Shown here piece after piece: positions 8,068 to 17,523 of a stretch of 34,458 bases of DNA (position 1 is the stretch's first letter; every line of letters begins with the position of its first letter). The stretch covers positions 538,234 through 572,691 of the forward strand of contig NZ_JARIXP010000005.1 of the NCBI RefSeq assembly GCF_029269265.1, in the 5' to 3' direction. The position numbers and the translations under genes are program-made. The notes below the pieces were generated by a model. That model saw only the letters and a list, made by a program, of their open reading frames with translations. It did not search any database and had not been told where the DNA came from. The DNA is from Rheinheimera sp. 1928-s (GTDB taxonomy: Bacteria; Pseudomonadota; Gammaproteobacteria; Enterobacterales; Alteromonadaceae).

Positions 8068-8583
8068 TTAAAAGGCTGCATTTTGTGACACAGGCAGCGC
8101 CGGCCTATGCTCTACAAAGGTTGCTTTAACTCTTTCTGAAACAAGCATGTATGGGATCCAAATGAGACCACCAATCAAAACACGTACAAACTCTTTTGTT
8201 GTATCCGGGTCAAACATTGTTTCAGTTGGCAACACTTGTGTCAGCAACCACGCATCAATAGGAATAAACACCAAAGACACGATCACCAAGGCAATGTAAA
8301 AACGGGGAAATAAGTAATGCTTTGAAAAGAATAAATAAATCAGATACAAGGAGGCCAGCACAATCAAAGAATTGTATACAAGTTCCCCCATTAGCAACGC
8401 CCCCCAGAGTGGCAGGTACATATCGGAGCCAACAGTCGTTAAACTCTCCCAGGTTCCATCGCCAAATATCTGGGTATACATTGGAATATAAGTAACCAAT
8501 AACCTGACTGGCGCCAAAATAACGCCTATAGCAACCAAAATAAGCCAGCCACCAAGTCCCTTTAACTCTTTATCGTTATCCAT
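8068..8583 (-). CDS. DUF2569-family inner-membrane protein, 171 aa
   Basis: The opening KGLGGWLILVAIGVILAP is the hallmark of DUF2569. Four hydrophobic segments follow, with a C-terminal RVLIGGLIWIPYMLVSERVKATF typical of the family. The function is unknown. A perfect 13-bp tandem duplication (8576-8601) covers the start codon: the good GGAG now sits 5 nt before a decoy ATG (8594-8596) whose 6-residue frame stops just past the true start, while the true ATG is 18 nt from GGAG. Translation may therefore depend on re-initiation. Confidence 0.82.
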   Translation of the reverse strand: MDNDKELKGLGGWLILVAIGVILAPVRLLVTYIPMYTQIFGDGTWESLTTVGSDMYLPLWGALLMGELVYNSLIVLASLYLIYLFFSKHYLFPRFYIALVIVSLVFIPIDAWLLTQVLPTETMFDPDTTKEFVRVLIGGLIWIPYMLVSERVKATFVEHRPALPVSQNAAF

Positions 8584-8601
8584 AGTTATTATCCATAGTT
8601 A
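8576..8601. repeat. Perfect 13-bp tandem duplication over a start codon
   Basis: TTATCCATAGTTA (+ strand) occurs twice without a gap, at 8576-8588 and 8589-8601. Each unit carries one ATG on the minus strand. The Shine-Dalgarno GGAG (8602-8605) is optimal for the outer ATG, not for the start of the DUF2569 gene. Confidence 0.9.
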
Positions 8602-8662
8602 CTCCATTTCTTGTTGTGCTAAGCATCTCGGTTAGGGACCTGTGCATCGGATAGCTAAGCTG

Positions 8663-11383
8663 TCAGTCAGTGTTTAACTTACGACGAATAGCAACACGGA
8701 TCTGCTTTTCAGTCTCAACAATGGCAAACAAAGCTACACCTATGGTAAATACCATTACGCCGTCCCAAAACGGCACAGACTCTGTAGCAAACACTGTTTG
8801 CAGTGCTGGCAGATAGGTAATAGCAAACTGCGCTGCTGTCACTGCAATTACCACCATCCATACCACTTTTGTGCCACGTATTGCTTTCCACGTCAACGAA
8901 GTGCCGTAGATATTTCTGATAAAAAACAGATGAAAAATCTCCATGGCAACCAGGGTGTTAAGCGCTAAGGTACTCGCCAGCTCCATAGAGTAACCTCTTT
9001 CTATGGCGAAATAATAAATACCGTAAACGCCAGCTAAGAACAGCAATGAGACAAAGATGATATGCCATATCAGTTCAGCGCTTAACAAGGGCTCACTGCG
9101 CGGACGAGGCGGCCGGCGCATGGTATGGTCTTCAGTGGGCTCGAAAGCTAATGCAATACCCAAAGTAATGGCGGTAATAAGATTGATCCACAGGATCTGT
9201 ACCGGAGTGATCGGCAAGGCAATACCTAAAAGCAAAGCCACAATAATCACCATGGCTTCACCTGCATTGGTTGGCAGTGTCCAGCTAATCACCTTTTTTA
9301 GATTGGCATACACTGTGCGCCCTTCACGAACAGCAGCAACAATAGAGGCAAAATTGTCATCTGCCAGCACCAGCTCTGCCGCTTCTTTGGCCGCTTCAGA
9401 ACCTTTAAGCCCCATCGCAATACCTGCGTCAGCGCGCTTCAATGCCGGAGCATCATTAACGCCATCTCCTGTCATGGCCACCGTCATATCATGCGCTTGC
9501 AAGGCGGTCACCAGCCGTAGTTTATGCTCAGGACTGGTGCGGGCGAAAATATCACAGTCAAGAACACTGGTACTGAGCATCTGATCGTCCATCGCGTCCA
9601 AATCAGCACCTGTCAGCACTTTGTCTGGGTTTTGCAAGCCAATTTGGCGACCAATGGCTGCTGCTGTTTTCGCATGGTCGCCGGTAATCATTTTTACCCG
9701 GATCCCGGCTTCATAGCACTCTGCTATAGCGGCAATAGCTTCAGGTCGCGGCGGGTCGCTCATTCCTGCCATGCCCAGCAAAGTAAGCGAAGCCTCCACA
9801 TCTTTATGCTGCAACACTGTATGTTCTGGTGACACCGTTTTCAGCGCAAAAGCCAGCACCCGTTGCCCCTTCGCTGCTATAGCTTCAGCTTGTTGCTGCC
9901 AATAGTCGGTATCGAGAGTTTGCTCTGTGCCATCACTGCCCATTTGCTGCTGGCACATACTCAGAATACGTTCCGGCGCGCCTTTCACAAAGACAAAAGC
10001 GTTTTGTTCATGGTCATGATTTAAAGTCGCCATAAAACGATATTGGGCATCAAAGGGAATGGCATCAGTACGAGTCCAGTCCTTTTGTCCTTTACGAAGC
10101 TCCATGCCCATTTTGCCGGCGAAAGCAAGCAAGGCCCCTTCCATTGGATCACCTTCAGCCTGCCATTGCCCCTCTTTTTCATGCAATGCAGCATCATTAC
10201 AAAGTGCGGCCGCCCTGGCCAGTTGGTCCAATACCCCATAGTCAGCAGGGGAAACATGAGTGTCGTCCAACGACAACACACCTTCAGGCTTATAACCTTC
10301 ACCTTCCAGGCTAAACAAGTGCTCTGAAGTCAGGACCGAAGTCACCAGCATTTCATTACGGGTTAAAGTGCCTGTTTTATCTGAACAAATCACCGAAACC
10401 GCCCCTAGTGTTTCAATGGCAGGCAGTCGCCGCACTATCACCTGTCGTTTGGCCATAGCTTGCACACCAACGGCCAGAGTAATAGTAAGTATGGCGGGTA
10501 AACCTTCAGGAATGGCGGCAACGGACAAACCGACCACAGCCATAAACAACTCAGGGAAAGCTGTGTTGGTAACAAAATAACCATAAAGCAGCAAAAGCGC
10601 CGCAATACAGAGGATCAGTACAGTCAGCCAGGTTGCAAAGACACTCATTTGTTTAACCAGAGGAGTGCTCAAGGTTTCTACTTCCGATAAAAGGTGACTG
10701 ATCCGTCCTATCTCTGTATTTCCCGCCGTGGCCACCACAACGCCTTTGCCCTGACCTGCAACCACCAGAGTTCCGGAAAATGCCATGCAGAGACGATCAC
10801 CAAGAGCTGCATCTGCAGCCACTGCTTTTGTCTGCTTTTGCACAGGCACAGACTCACCTGTCAGGATAGCTTCCTGTACTGACATACCATGGGCACTGAG
10901 CAAACGTAAATCGGCAGGTACTTTATCGCCAGCCTCCAGCAGTACTATGTCACCAGGCACCAGCTTTTCACCTTCAAGACTGCTGCGCTCACCACCCCGA
11001 ATGACATTGGCACGAGGCGCAAGCATCTGACGAATCGCATCCATTGCCTTTTCTGCTTTACCTTCCTGAATAAAGCCCATAATGGCGTTAGCAACCACAA
11101 CAGCCAGAATTACCCCGGTGTCGATCCAATGCCCCAGTACTGCGGTAATAAAGGCAGAACCAAGCAAAACATAAATGAGAATATTGTGAAAATGCAGTAG
11201 GAAACTTATCAATGCACTGCGTTTTTCCGCTTCGGGCAAACGATTAGGCCCATTTTTTTCAAGACGCGCTTGCGCCTCTTGCGCCTCCAAACCTGAAGTG
11301 GAACTCTTCAATTCATCCAGTGACGACTCAACAGGCTCACTATGCCAACTGGTTTTCTGCTTATCCAATTCTGATGTTTGCAT
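8663..11383 (-). CDS. P2-type cation-transporting P-type ATPase, 906 aa
   Basis: An ATP-driven cation pump of the inner membrane. In order it shows a cation-ATPase N domain, the actuator motif TGES, the M4 motif PEGLP, the phosphorylation site CSDKTGTLT (Asp335), the hinge motif GDGVND, and the C-terminal membrane region ending near residue 900. M5 keeps Asn and Glu (TNAGEAM), as in Ca2+ pumps. In M6 the usual N-x-x-T-D is N-L-I-T-A, so one Ca2+-ligand Asp is missing. The ion is therefore uncertain; Ca2+ or another cation is possible. The ATG at 11381-11383 follows AGGG; an in-frame start 13 codons earlier is less likely. It lies 81 nt after the FAD oxidoreductase gene. Confidence 0.93.
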   Translation of the reverse strand: MQTSELDKQKTSWHSEPVESSLDELKSSTSGLEAQEAQARLEKNGPNRLPEAEKRSALISFLLHFHNILIYVLLGSAFITAVLGHWIDTGVILAVVVANAIMGFIQEGKAEKAMDAIRQMLAPRANVIRGGERSSLEGEKLVPGDIVLLEAGDKVPADLRLLSAHGMSVQEAILTGESVPVQKQTKAVAADAALGDRLCMAFSGTLVVAGQGKGVVVATAGNTEIGRISHLLSEVETLSTPLVKQMSVFATWLTVLILCIAALLLLYGYFVTNTAFPELFMAVVGLSVAAIPEGLPAILTITLAVGVQAMAKRQVIVRRLPAIETLGAVSVICSDKTGTLTRNEMLVTSVLTSEHLFSLEGEGYKPEGVLSLDDTHVSPADYGVLDQLARAAALCNDAALHEKEGQWQAEGDPMEGALLAFAGKMGMELRKGQKDWTRTDAIPFDAQYRFMATLNHDHEQNAFVFVKGAPERILSMCQQQMGSDGTEQTLDTDYWQQQAEAIAAKGQRVLAFALKTVSPEHTVLQHKDVEASLTLLGMAGMSDPPRPEAIAAIAECYEAGIRVKMITGDHAKTAAAIGRQIGLQNPDKVLTGADLDAMDDQMLSTSVLDCDIFARTSPEHKLRLVTALQAHDMTVAMTGDGVNDAPALKRADAGIAMGLKGSEAAKEAAELVLADDNFASIVAAVREGRTVYANLKKVISWTLPTNAGEAMVIIVALLLGIALPITPVQILWINLITAITLGIALAFEPTEDHTMRRPPRPRSEPLLSAELIWHIIFVSLLFLAGVYGIYYFAIERGYSMELASTLALNTLVAMEIFHLFFIRNIYGTSLTWKAIRGTKVVWMVVIAVTAAQFAITYLPALQTVFATESVPFWDGVMVFTIGVALFAIVETEKQIRVAIRRKLNTD

Positions 11384-11463
11384 TTTTTGCCCTGCCTTGT
11401 GTTGCACTCTGAACTGATGCAACTGGTTGTGAGTGATAGCTCTTTAAGTTTGCCAGCTTCATA

Positions 11464-12681
11464 TCAGCCATACCCCAGTCTGGCAAAGGAGAACAGCTCA
11501 GTTAATGGATGTGGACGCCGCTCAATTTGTGCGCGTAATAAGCCAGCTCCAAGCATGCTGTAGGTAATGCCATTGCCGCCATAAGCCAGAGCAAAGACTA
11601 CTCGAGGTCCGTACTGGCAATGCTGACCAAAAAGCGGCAATCCGTCTTTGGTTTCAGCAAATTTACCAGCCCAGGCGAAAGCCGGCTTTGCCTGAAGTTG
11701 CGGAAATAACAACGCAACTTTACGCTGTAAAGTTGCAGCTTTGCGGTCAACCAACTTATCTCTGCGTGCCGGAATATCGCAGTCATCATCTTCGCCCCCG
11801 ACCAGGAGGCGCCCATCACCTGTGCTGCGTAAATAAAGATAAGGCCGTGATGACTCCCACAATAAAGTAGTGGCCAACCAGCCGAGTTGAGCTGGATCAA
11901 CAGGGTCAGTGATATAGGCAAAGCTGCTGCGATTTTGTGCCACTTTTTGCTTTAACCAACACTGAGCTTCATAGCCGCTGGCGATCACCAGATGCTTCGC
12001 CTTAATCAGCCAGCCCTGATCTGTGATGAGCTGAACCGAACGCCTTGTTGCTTTGATAGTTTTCACTTCAGTGCGATCAAATACAGCGGTGCCCTGTTGC
12101 CGCATTCTATGCAGTAGTTTTGACGCAAGCCGGTAAGGATCAACCCGGGCAGCTACAGTGCTTAAAATAGCCGCTGGAGCTGTCAGTTGGTACTGTTCTT
12201 TCAGAGCTTGCCTGTTCAACCAATACACAGGAAAACCATGGTTTTTACGCCAGGAAAATTCATCAGCAAGACTCTGTTTATCCTTCGATTTACTGGCGTA
12301 ATACAGGCTTTCACAGTGAGAAAAATCCACATCACCTATCTGTTGGGCTAACACTGCAACCTGGGCTATAGCCTTCAGGCTGGATTGATAGGCTAAAAGT
12401 GCTGAAGCCTCACCGTAGCTTTTGGCTATCTCTATGGCATGAGTATCAATTTCATACTGCAGTAAGGCGGTACTAGCTGAGGTGCTGCCCCAGCAGACAT
12501 CCCGCTGATCAATCACGACCACATCATGCCCATGTGAAACCAGTTCATCGGCAATCAGAGCCCCGGTAATACCAGCGCCCATCACCACCACATCGCAGCT
12601 AAGGTTGCGATCAAGTTGCGGGAACGCATGCATAAGACCATTTTTGATGGCCCAATACGGATAACCGCTTTTTAAATCCAC
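11464..12681 (-). CDS. FAD-dependent oxidoreductase (DAO family), 405 aa (GTG start)
   Basis: The N-terminal Rossmann fold is clear: DVVVMGAGITGALIADEL at about residues 30-47, with the acidic residue of the second strand at VVVIDQRD. Further DAO-family marks are a STSASTALLQYEID segment and, at the C-terminus, an AWAGKFAETKDGLPLFG segment and a GNGIT motif. The family oxidises amines or amino acids with FAD, often releasing H2O2. The substrate cannot be read from the sequence. The GTG start has AAGGAG upstream at good spacing. It is divergent from the katE-type catalase gene across a 282-nt shared promoter region, so co-regulation with peroxide defence is plausible. Confidence 0.9.
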   Translation of the reverse strand: MDLKSGYPYWAIKNGLMHAFPQLDRNLSCDVVVMGAGITGALIADELVSHGHDVVVIDQRDVCWGSTSASTALLQYEIDTHAIEIAKSYGEASALLAYQSSLKAIAQVAVLAQQIGDVDFSHCESLYYASKSKDKQSLADEFSWRKNHGFPVYWLNRQALKEQYQLTAPAAILSTVAARVDPYRLASKLLHRMRQQGTAVFDRTEVKTIKATRRSVQLITDQGWLIKAKHLVIASGYEAQCWLKQKVAQNRSSFAYITDPVDPAQLGWLATTLLWESSRPYLYLRSTGDGRLLVGGEDDDCDIPARRDKLVDRKAATLQRKVALLFPQLQAKPAFAWAGKFAETKDGLPLFGQHCQYGPRVVFALAYGGNGITYSMLGAGLLRAQIERRPHPLTELFSFARLGYG

Positions 12682-12963
12682 AGCTCGCTCCTTATGCTGA
12701 ACGGAAAATATATTGAGGCCTGTCCAAGCTTCAAAACAACTGATTTACAGCCAGCCTGAGCGATGCAGGCCAGAGCGTCGGTGCGTTGCCACACTCAGGA
12801 TAAAATCGGAACAGGCAGGCCAGATCTCGGCCACAGCTGTGGTGCAGAAAGAGAGTTCGTTATCGAACAGACATCACCTGCCAGCGGCGTAAGAATCGAT
12901 ACAGGTTAGCGCTTCCTGCTGTATTTCTTTTGTCTGCCGCCCACATCTCACCGGAGAAGAATT
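12682..12963. promoter_or_regulatory. Divergent promoter region between oxidoreductase and catalase genes
   Basis: This 282-nt interval must hold promoters for both directions. Two dyads stand out: the 12-bp palindrome CCACAGCTGTGG at 12831-12842 and GTTCG-TTAT-CGAAC at 12855-12868. They are 12 nt apart and could be operators. No confident -35/-10 pair or known regulator box (OxyR, Fur) was identified. Confidence 0.5.
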
Positions 12964-15390
12964 ATGACGAAGAGTAAAAAACCAGATAAGCCGTCGCAGC
13001 TGAAAAACAAAGATGCCCTATCAATAGCCGCAACTCCTGGTCATCAGGCTGTACTGAAAACAAACGATATAGTGGCAGAGCAAGCCAGTGCTATAGACGC
13101 TTTAGTTGGCACAGTGCCTTACAATAGCAACAAAGCACTCGAATACGGTCACGACAACGCTTTAGCGCCACTGCCCGGCGCTACTGCAGAGCCTCGCTCT
13201 ATTGCTTTGACCGCAAGCACAGCGACAGAAGATACAGGTACAGCCAAAACCGGCAGTGCAGTGCGCCCCGGCACTAATCCAACAGTGGCCTCACTGAATA
13301 GAGTTCGGGTTGATGCAAGTGACCGGCCTTTAACTACCAATCAGGGTGTTCGTATCAGTGACAACCAGAACAGCCTGAAAGCCGGTTTGCGTGGGCCAAG
13401 CTTGCTTGAAGATTTTATTCTGCGGGAAAAAATCACCCATTTTGACCACGAACGGATCCCGGAACGCATAGTCCATGCCAGAGGCTCTGGTGCACATGGT
13501 TACTTCAAAGCCTATGACGCGCTTGGCAAATATACCCGTGCCGCACCCTTCGCCGAAGAGGGTAAAATCACCCCGGTTTTTGTACGCTTTTCAACGGTCG
13601 CAGGCGAACGGGGTTCTAAAGACACAGCTCGTGATGTGCGTGGTTTTGCCGTGAAGTTTTATAGCGACGAAGGCAATTGGGACCTGGTAGGTAACAACAT
13701 GCCGGTGTTTTTTATTCAGGATGCGATGAAGTTTCCTGATCTGGTGCACGCCGTCAAACCTGAACCCCATCACGGCATGCCGCAGGCTGCATCGGCGCAC
13801 GATACCTTCTGGGATTTTGTATCTTTGATGCCTGAATCGACCCATATGCTGATGTGGCTGATGTCAGACCGCGCTCTACCACGCAGTTATCGCATGATGC
13901 AGGGTTTTGGCGTTCATACCTTCAGGTTGGTAAACGAAGAGGGCCAATCCATATTCTGTAAGTTTCACTGGAAACCACGACAAGGCACCCATGCGCTGCT
14001 TTGGGATGAAGCAGTGAAAATATCAGGCGCAGATCCCGACTTTCATCGCCGTGATTTGTGGGAAGCCATAGAATCGGGAGAGTTTCCGGAATGGGAGCTG
14101 GGTCTGCAGTTATTCACAGAAGAACAAGCAGCAGGCTTTAGTTTTGATGTGCTTGATGCCACCAAGCTGATCCCGGAAGAACTGGTACCAGTAACGCCTG
14201 TCGGACTAATGGTGCTGAATCGTAACCCTGATAACTTCTTCGCTGAAACCGAACAGGTGGCGTTTTGCACTGCACATATCATACCCGGCATAGATTTTTC
14301 CAATGATCCGCTGCTTGCAGGCCGGATCCATTCCTATGTGGATACCCAAATCAGCCGTCTTGGCGGTGCTAACTTTCATGAAATTCCGATCAACTCGCCA
14401 CTTGCCTCAGTGCAAAATAACCAACGTGATGGCATGCACAGGCAAGCGCTCAATCGTGGCCGGGTTGCTTATGAGCCGAATTCATTGGCAGGTGGTTGCC
14501 CTTTTCAGGCCGGAGCAAGTCAATCAGCCGTCAGCCAGGCCGGTAACGGCGGTTTTATGTCCTTTCCTGACAGGGTCAGCGAAGACAAAGTGCGGGGCAA
14601 ACCAGAAAAATTTGCCGAGCATTACCTGCAAGCTACCTTGTTTTTTAACAGCCAGACTGCAGTTGAAAAAGCCCATATTACCGATGCGTTTCGCTTTGAA
14701 CTAAGCAAAGTGGCGGTGCCTGCCATTCGCAGTCGCATGCTGTCTTCTCTGGTCAATGTATGCCCTGATTTGGCCGCCGAAGTGGCAGCCGGTCTGGGCA
14801 TGGACCTGCCAGACGCCATGCCTAAAGCCATTCTTGAACCGCAATTGCCTGAAGTCACAGCTTCAGCGGCCTTATCCATGATGGCATTGCCGGGCGAATG
14901 TGGTATTCGCACCCGTCAGGTAGCCATTCTGATCGAGGAAGGAATTCAGTACAGCTCGCTGCTTAGCCTTTATGACGCGCTGACAGAAGCTGGCGCTGTG
15001 GTTCATTTTGTTGGGCCACGCATTGGCATATTTACTTGCGCTTCAAGCGAAAAAATTGAAGCAGACCGCTCATTGGAAAACTCTCCGGCCGTGCTGTTTG
15101 ATGCCGCTGTATTGCCCGATGGCAACGAAGCGGTTCGGGCTCTCGCCGCCAACAAGCATACGTCTGGATTTATCAAAGATTTGTACCGGCACTGCAAAAC
15201 CATTCTTGCTTTGGGTGACGGCCGGGAGCTGCTTGATATAGCGGGCGTTGGGCCAGGTGTGGATGAAAACGAGGGCATTCTGATGGCAGACAACAGCAGT
15301 TTGGCCGCCATAGTGCCTGACTTCATTCATGCAGTGGCAGCTCATCGCCATCCATCCCGGGACCCAGCCACTAAAGCTGAGGCCAGTTAA
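12964..15390 (+). CDS. katE: Large-subunit (HPII/KatE-type) monofunctional catalase, 808 aa
   Basis: It breaks down H2O2 to water and oxygen with heme. A polar N-terminal extension (about residues 1-125) precedes the catalase core. Catalytic His171 lies in ERIVHARG, Asn244 in [10 protein letters not shown], and the proximal Tyr458 in [13 protein letters not shown]. The C-terminal 150 residues form the flavodoxin/DJ-1-like domain found only in large clade 2 catalases. It is longer than E. coli HPII (753 aa). The position matching HPII His392, which cross-links to the heme Tyr, is Cys435 (AFCTAH). GGAG precedes the ATG. It leads a likely operon with the ferritin-like, PhnA-like and 23-residue peptide genes. 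Confidence 0.97.
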   Translation: MTKSKKPDKPSQLKNKDALSIAATPGHQAVLKTNDIVAEQASAIDALVGTVPYNSNKALEYGHDNALAPLPGATAEPRSIALTASTATEDTGTAKTGSAVRPGTNPTVASLNRVRVDASDRPLTTNQGVRISDNQNSLKAGLRGPSLLEDFILREKITHFDHERIPERIVHARGSGAHGYFKAYDALGKYTRAAPFAEEGKITPVFVRFSTVAGERGSKDTARDVRGFAVKFYSDEGNWDLVGNNMPVFFIQDAMKFPDLVHAVKPEPHHGMPQAASAHDTFWDFVSLMPESTHMLMWLMSDRALPRSYRMMQGFGVHTFRLVNEEGQSIFCKFHWKPRQGTHALLWDEAVKISGADPDFHRRDLWEAIESGEFPEWELGLQLFTEEQAAGFSFDVLDATKLIPEELVPVTPVGLMVLNRNPDNFFAETEQVAFCTAHIIPGIDFSNDPLLAGRIHSYVDTQISRLGGANFHEIPINSPLASVQNNQRDGMHRQALNRGRVAYEPNSLAGGCPFQAGASQSAVSQAGNGGFMSFPDRVSEDKVRGKPEKFAEHYLQATLFFNSQTAVEKAHITDAFRFELSKVAVPAIRSRMLSSLVNVCPDLAAEVAAGLGMDLPDAMPKAILEPQLPEVTASAALSMMALPGECGIRTRQVAILIEEGIQYSSLLSLYDALTEAGAVVHFVGPRIGIFTCASSEKIEADRSLENSPAVLFDAAVLPDGNEAVRALAANKHTSGFIKDLYRHCKTILALGDGRELLDIAGVGPGVDENEGILMADNSSLAAIVPDFIHAVAAHRHPSRDPATKAEAS

Positions 15391-15462
15391 TAACTCCATC
15401 TGTGTGAGAGGTCTGCGCACAGCTTGCCACTGCTTCAAGTGGTGTTACCAAAGGATAAAACA

Positions 15463-16074
15463 ATGAAAAAAACACCTTATATCAAAAAACAACTGCACGA
15501 GCTGCTGCATCAGGCGCTTGAGACAGAGCGCGGCGGCATAAAAATCTACGAAACGGCACTGTTATGCGCGCAAAACAAAGAGTTAAAAGCTGAATGGCAA
15601 GAGTATCTGGAACAAACAATCAGCCACGAACACGCGCTGGTGGATGTGTTTGGTGAGCTTGGTCTGGACCCTGACACCAGAACGCCAGGCCGTGAAGTAG
15701 TTGCTCACATTTGCGATTCTCTGGTGAAAGCCATGCTGATGGCCAAAGCAAGAGGCCGCGCCGCAGCAGCGCAACTGGTGGCTTGTGAGTGTGTGGTGTC
15801 GGCCGAAACCAAAGATCACCAAAATTGGGAGCTGATTGGGCATCTGGCAAAATATGGTCAGGGTGAAGAAACAGCTGCGCTTTTAGCTGCGTTTGAGCTG
15901 GTCGAGCACCATCATTTGTATCACACCAAAGGTTTCCTGCGCGAATTATGGATCGAATCCCTGGGTTTACCAGCTGTTCTGCCGCCTCCGAAAGAAGTTA
16001 AAAAAGTAGAAACCGCCATAGGTGCGGTGCGAGCGGTGCACCAGCGCGACAGTATGCTGAAGTCTCAACACTAA
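15463..16074 (+). CDS. Ferritin-like domain protein, 203 aa
   Basis: An all-helical protein with repeated E/H metal-ligand-like patterns: ETERGGIKIYETAL, ISHEHALVDVFGELGL, CECVVSAETKDHQNWELIG and EHHHLYHTKGF. These fit a four-helix di-iron ferritin-like fold. The C-terminal 35 residues are polar and may be flexible. It may store or oxidise iron, limiting Fenton chemistry next to the catalase; this role is inference. The ATG at 15463 has AAAGGA 8 nt upstream. An earlier in-frame ATG at 15424 lacks such a site. It starts about 70 nt after the catalase gene. Confidence 0.8.
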   Translation: MKKTPYIKKQLHELLHQALETERGGIKIYETALLCAQNKELKAEWQEYLEQTISHEHALVDVFGELGLDPDTRTPGREVVAHICDSLVKAMLMAKARGRAAAAQLVACECVVSAETKDHQNWELIGHLAKYGQGEETAALLAAFELVEHHHLYHTKGFLRELWIESLGLPAVLPPPKEVKKVETAIGAVRAVHQRDSMLKSQH

Positions 16075-16182
16075 TGAATACCACACAGAGAACTTTCAAC
16101 GAAAGCAATGCAGCCAACACAGATGCCAGCAGGCTCACTTACCTTACGACCTTAGTGATAGATAACAGCAATGGAGAATCTT

Positions 16183-17301
16183 ATGTCATACGTTAACCTG
16201 GGTTTGGACCCGATGAGAGAGCCGCTCGCTCCTTCACACATTGTTGATAGATCCGCAGGCAACCAGAGCGCAGTATCATGGGCGGCGATTTTTGCCGGAG
16301 CTGCCGGAGCGGCTGCCTTGTCATTGTTACTGATGATCCTTGGCACAGGGCTGGGATTTTCTGCAGTATCGCCATGGAGTATGGAAGGTATCAGTGCCAC
16401 CAGCTTTGGTGTTGCAGCTATCGTCTGGCTAAGTTTCACCCAGCTGGCTGCATCCGGCATGGGTGGCTATTTAGCTGGGCGCTTGCGTACCAAATGGACA
16501 GACTTGCACACAGATGAAGTGTACTTTCGCGATACAGCCCACGGCTTTCTTACCTGGGCCGTCGCATCACTGCTGACAGCGGTCATCATGACATCAGTCG
16601 TAAGCGCAGTGGGCAGTGGTATGCGTGCCAGCGCTGAAATGGTTGGCGGGGCAGCAGGTGCTGTAGCCGGCACAGCTGCAGGTTCAGCGGCAACTATGGC
16701 AGCCAGTGAAGACGGCTCTGGCGACAACAAAAATGCTCTGGGCTATTTTGTCGATTCATTATTCCGTGCTGATGCACAAAGCTCCACTGAAAGCACCACC
16801 CCACAGGCAAATCAACCTTCGCCTGATGTTCTGGCTGGACGAGTCGCGTCACAGACAAATGAACTGACTCCTGAAGCCCAGGCACAAGGAGCTACAGCAC
16901 CAGCAAATGAACCAGCTCCACAAGTACAAACTGAAAGAGCTGCGTCGCGCAGCAATGGATCGGATCAGGAAGTTCGTGACATTCCTGCTGGTGAAGTGAC
17001 ACGGATATTCGCCCGAGCCATGTACGCAGGCGAGTTACCAGAAGAAGATCAAAGCTATATAGCTCAATTGATCGCACAGCAGACCAATCTGAGCCAGCAG
17101 GATGCTGAGCAACGTGTATCAGAGGGCTTTGATAAAGTAAAAATCATGCTGGAAAACGCTGAAACTACAGCTCGTGAAGCTGCTGATGAAGCCCGCAAAG
17201 CATCAGCTTATGCCGCACTCTGGATGGCTGTAGCCCTGTTATTTGGCGCATTTATCGCAAGCCTGATGGCGGTTTATGGCGGTCGTCAACGTGATGCTTA
17301 A
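16183..17301 (+). CDS. PhnA-like multi-pass membrane protein, 372 aa
   Basis: Three N-terminal hydrophobic segments (about residues 20-50, 65-90 and 115-145), including the family segment TQLAASGMGGYLAGRLR and YFRDTAHGFLTWA. An Ala/Gly-rich stretch and a disordered linker follow, then a helical domain (about 265-340) and a last membrane helix ALWMAVALLFGAFIASLMAVYGG. Relatives are often labelled PhnA-like, but nothing links them to phosphonate use. The linker contains three 16-residue repeats. The start at 16183 follows GGAG at 6 nt; an ATG four codons earlier overlaps that site. It probably belongs to the catalase operon and may act in envelope stress. Confidence 0.82.
   Translation: MSYVNLGLDPMREPLAPSHIVDRSAGNQSAVSWAAIFAGAAGAAALSLLLMILGTGLGFSAVSPWSMEGISATSFGVAAIVWLSFTQLAASGMGGYLAGRLRTKWTDLHTDEVYFRDTAHGFLTWAVASLLTAVIMTSVVSAVGSGMRASAEMVGGAAGAVAGTAAGSAATMAASEDGSGDNKNALGYFVDSLFRADAQSSTESTTPQANQPSPDVLAGRVASQTNELTPEAQAQGATAPANEPAPQVQTERAASRSNGSDQEVRDIPAGEVTRIFARAMYAGELPEEDQSYIAQLIAQQTNLSQQDAEQRVSEGFDKVKIMLENAETTAREAADEARKASAYAALWMAVALLFGAFIASLMAVYGGRQRDA
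16810..16953 (+). repeat. Three in-frame 48-bp degenerate repeats (16 residues each)
   Basis: Within the PhnA-like gene, units begin at 16810, 16858 and 16906. Each starts with Asn, then Gln/Glu, followed by a Pro/Ala/Gln-rich block (NQPSPDVLAGRVASQT, NELTPEAQAQGATAPA, NEPAPQVQTERAASRS). This is probably an expandable disordered linker between membrane domains. Confidence 0.7.
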
Positions 17302-17332
17302 ATCACACCCACTCGATTAAAAGGAGATTGTT

Positions 17333-17404
17333 ATGCGTTCAGTATTGCTCTGGTTTCTTGGGATCCCAATTCCCATCATTATCTTAATCGCGATACTCTT
17401 TTAG
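17333..17404 (+). CDS. 23-residue hydrophobic membrane peptide
   Basis: A 23-codon frame begins MRSVLLWFLGIPIPIIILI and ends AILF-stop. It is one membrane-spanning helix with a central IPIP motif and a single N-terminal Arg. The ribosome-binding site AAGGAG at 7 nt is the best in the neighbourhood, and a strong terminator starts 12 nt after the stop. Both argue that it is a real gene. Similar short peptides with a GIPIPI core occur in other proteobacteria as unnamed proteins; this is from memory. It lies 31 nt after the PhnA-like gene and could be a small partner subunit of that membrane protein. Confidence 0.8.
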   Translation: MRSVLLWFLGIPIPIIILIAILF

Positions 17405-17416
17405 AGCACGCGACCT

Positions 17417-17457
17417 CCTTTACCAGTGTGCCTGAGGCTATCTGGTAAAGGTTTTTT
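17417..17457 (+). terminator. Rho-independent terminator of the katE cluster
   Basis: CCTTTACCAG (17417-17426) pairs perfectly with CTGGTAAAGG (17442-17451). The 15-nt loop can form an inner GCC/GGC pair. The stem is followed by TTTTTT. It ends the catalase to small-peptide transcript. Confidence 0.9.
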
Positions 17458-17523
17458 ATTGGCCGAACAAGGACAAACGGCAGAAGATTCTTCCCTGCCG
17501 TTTATTCATACTGAACAACAACT

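Noticed and set aside
9057-9584. 175-codon plus-strand frame inside the P-type ATPase gene
   Set aside because: It lies antisense to a well-supported conserved gene and has the Ser/Ala/Arg bias of a shadow frame.
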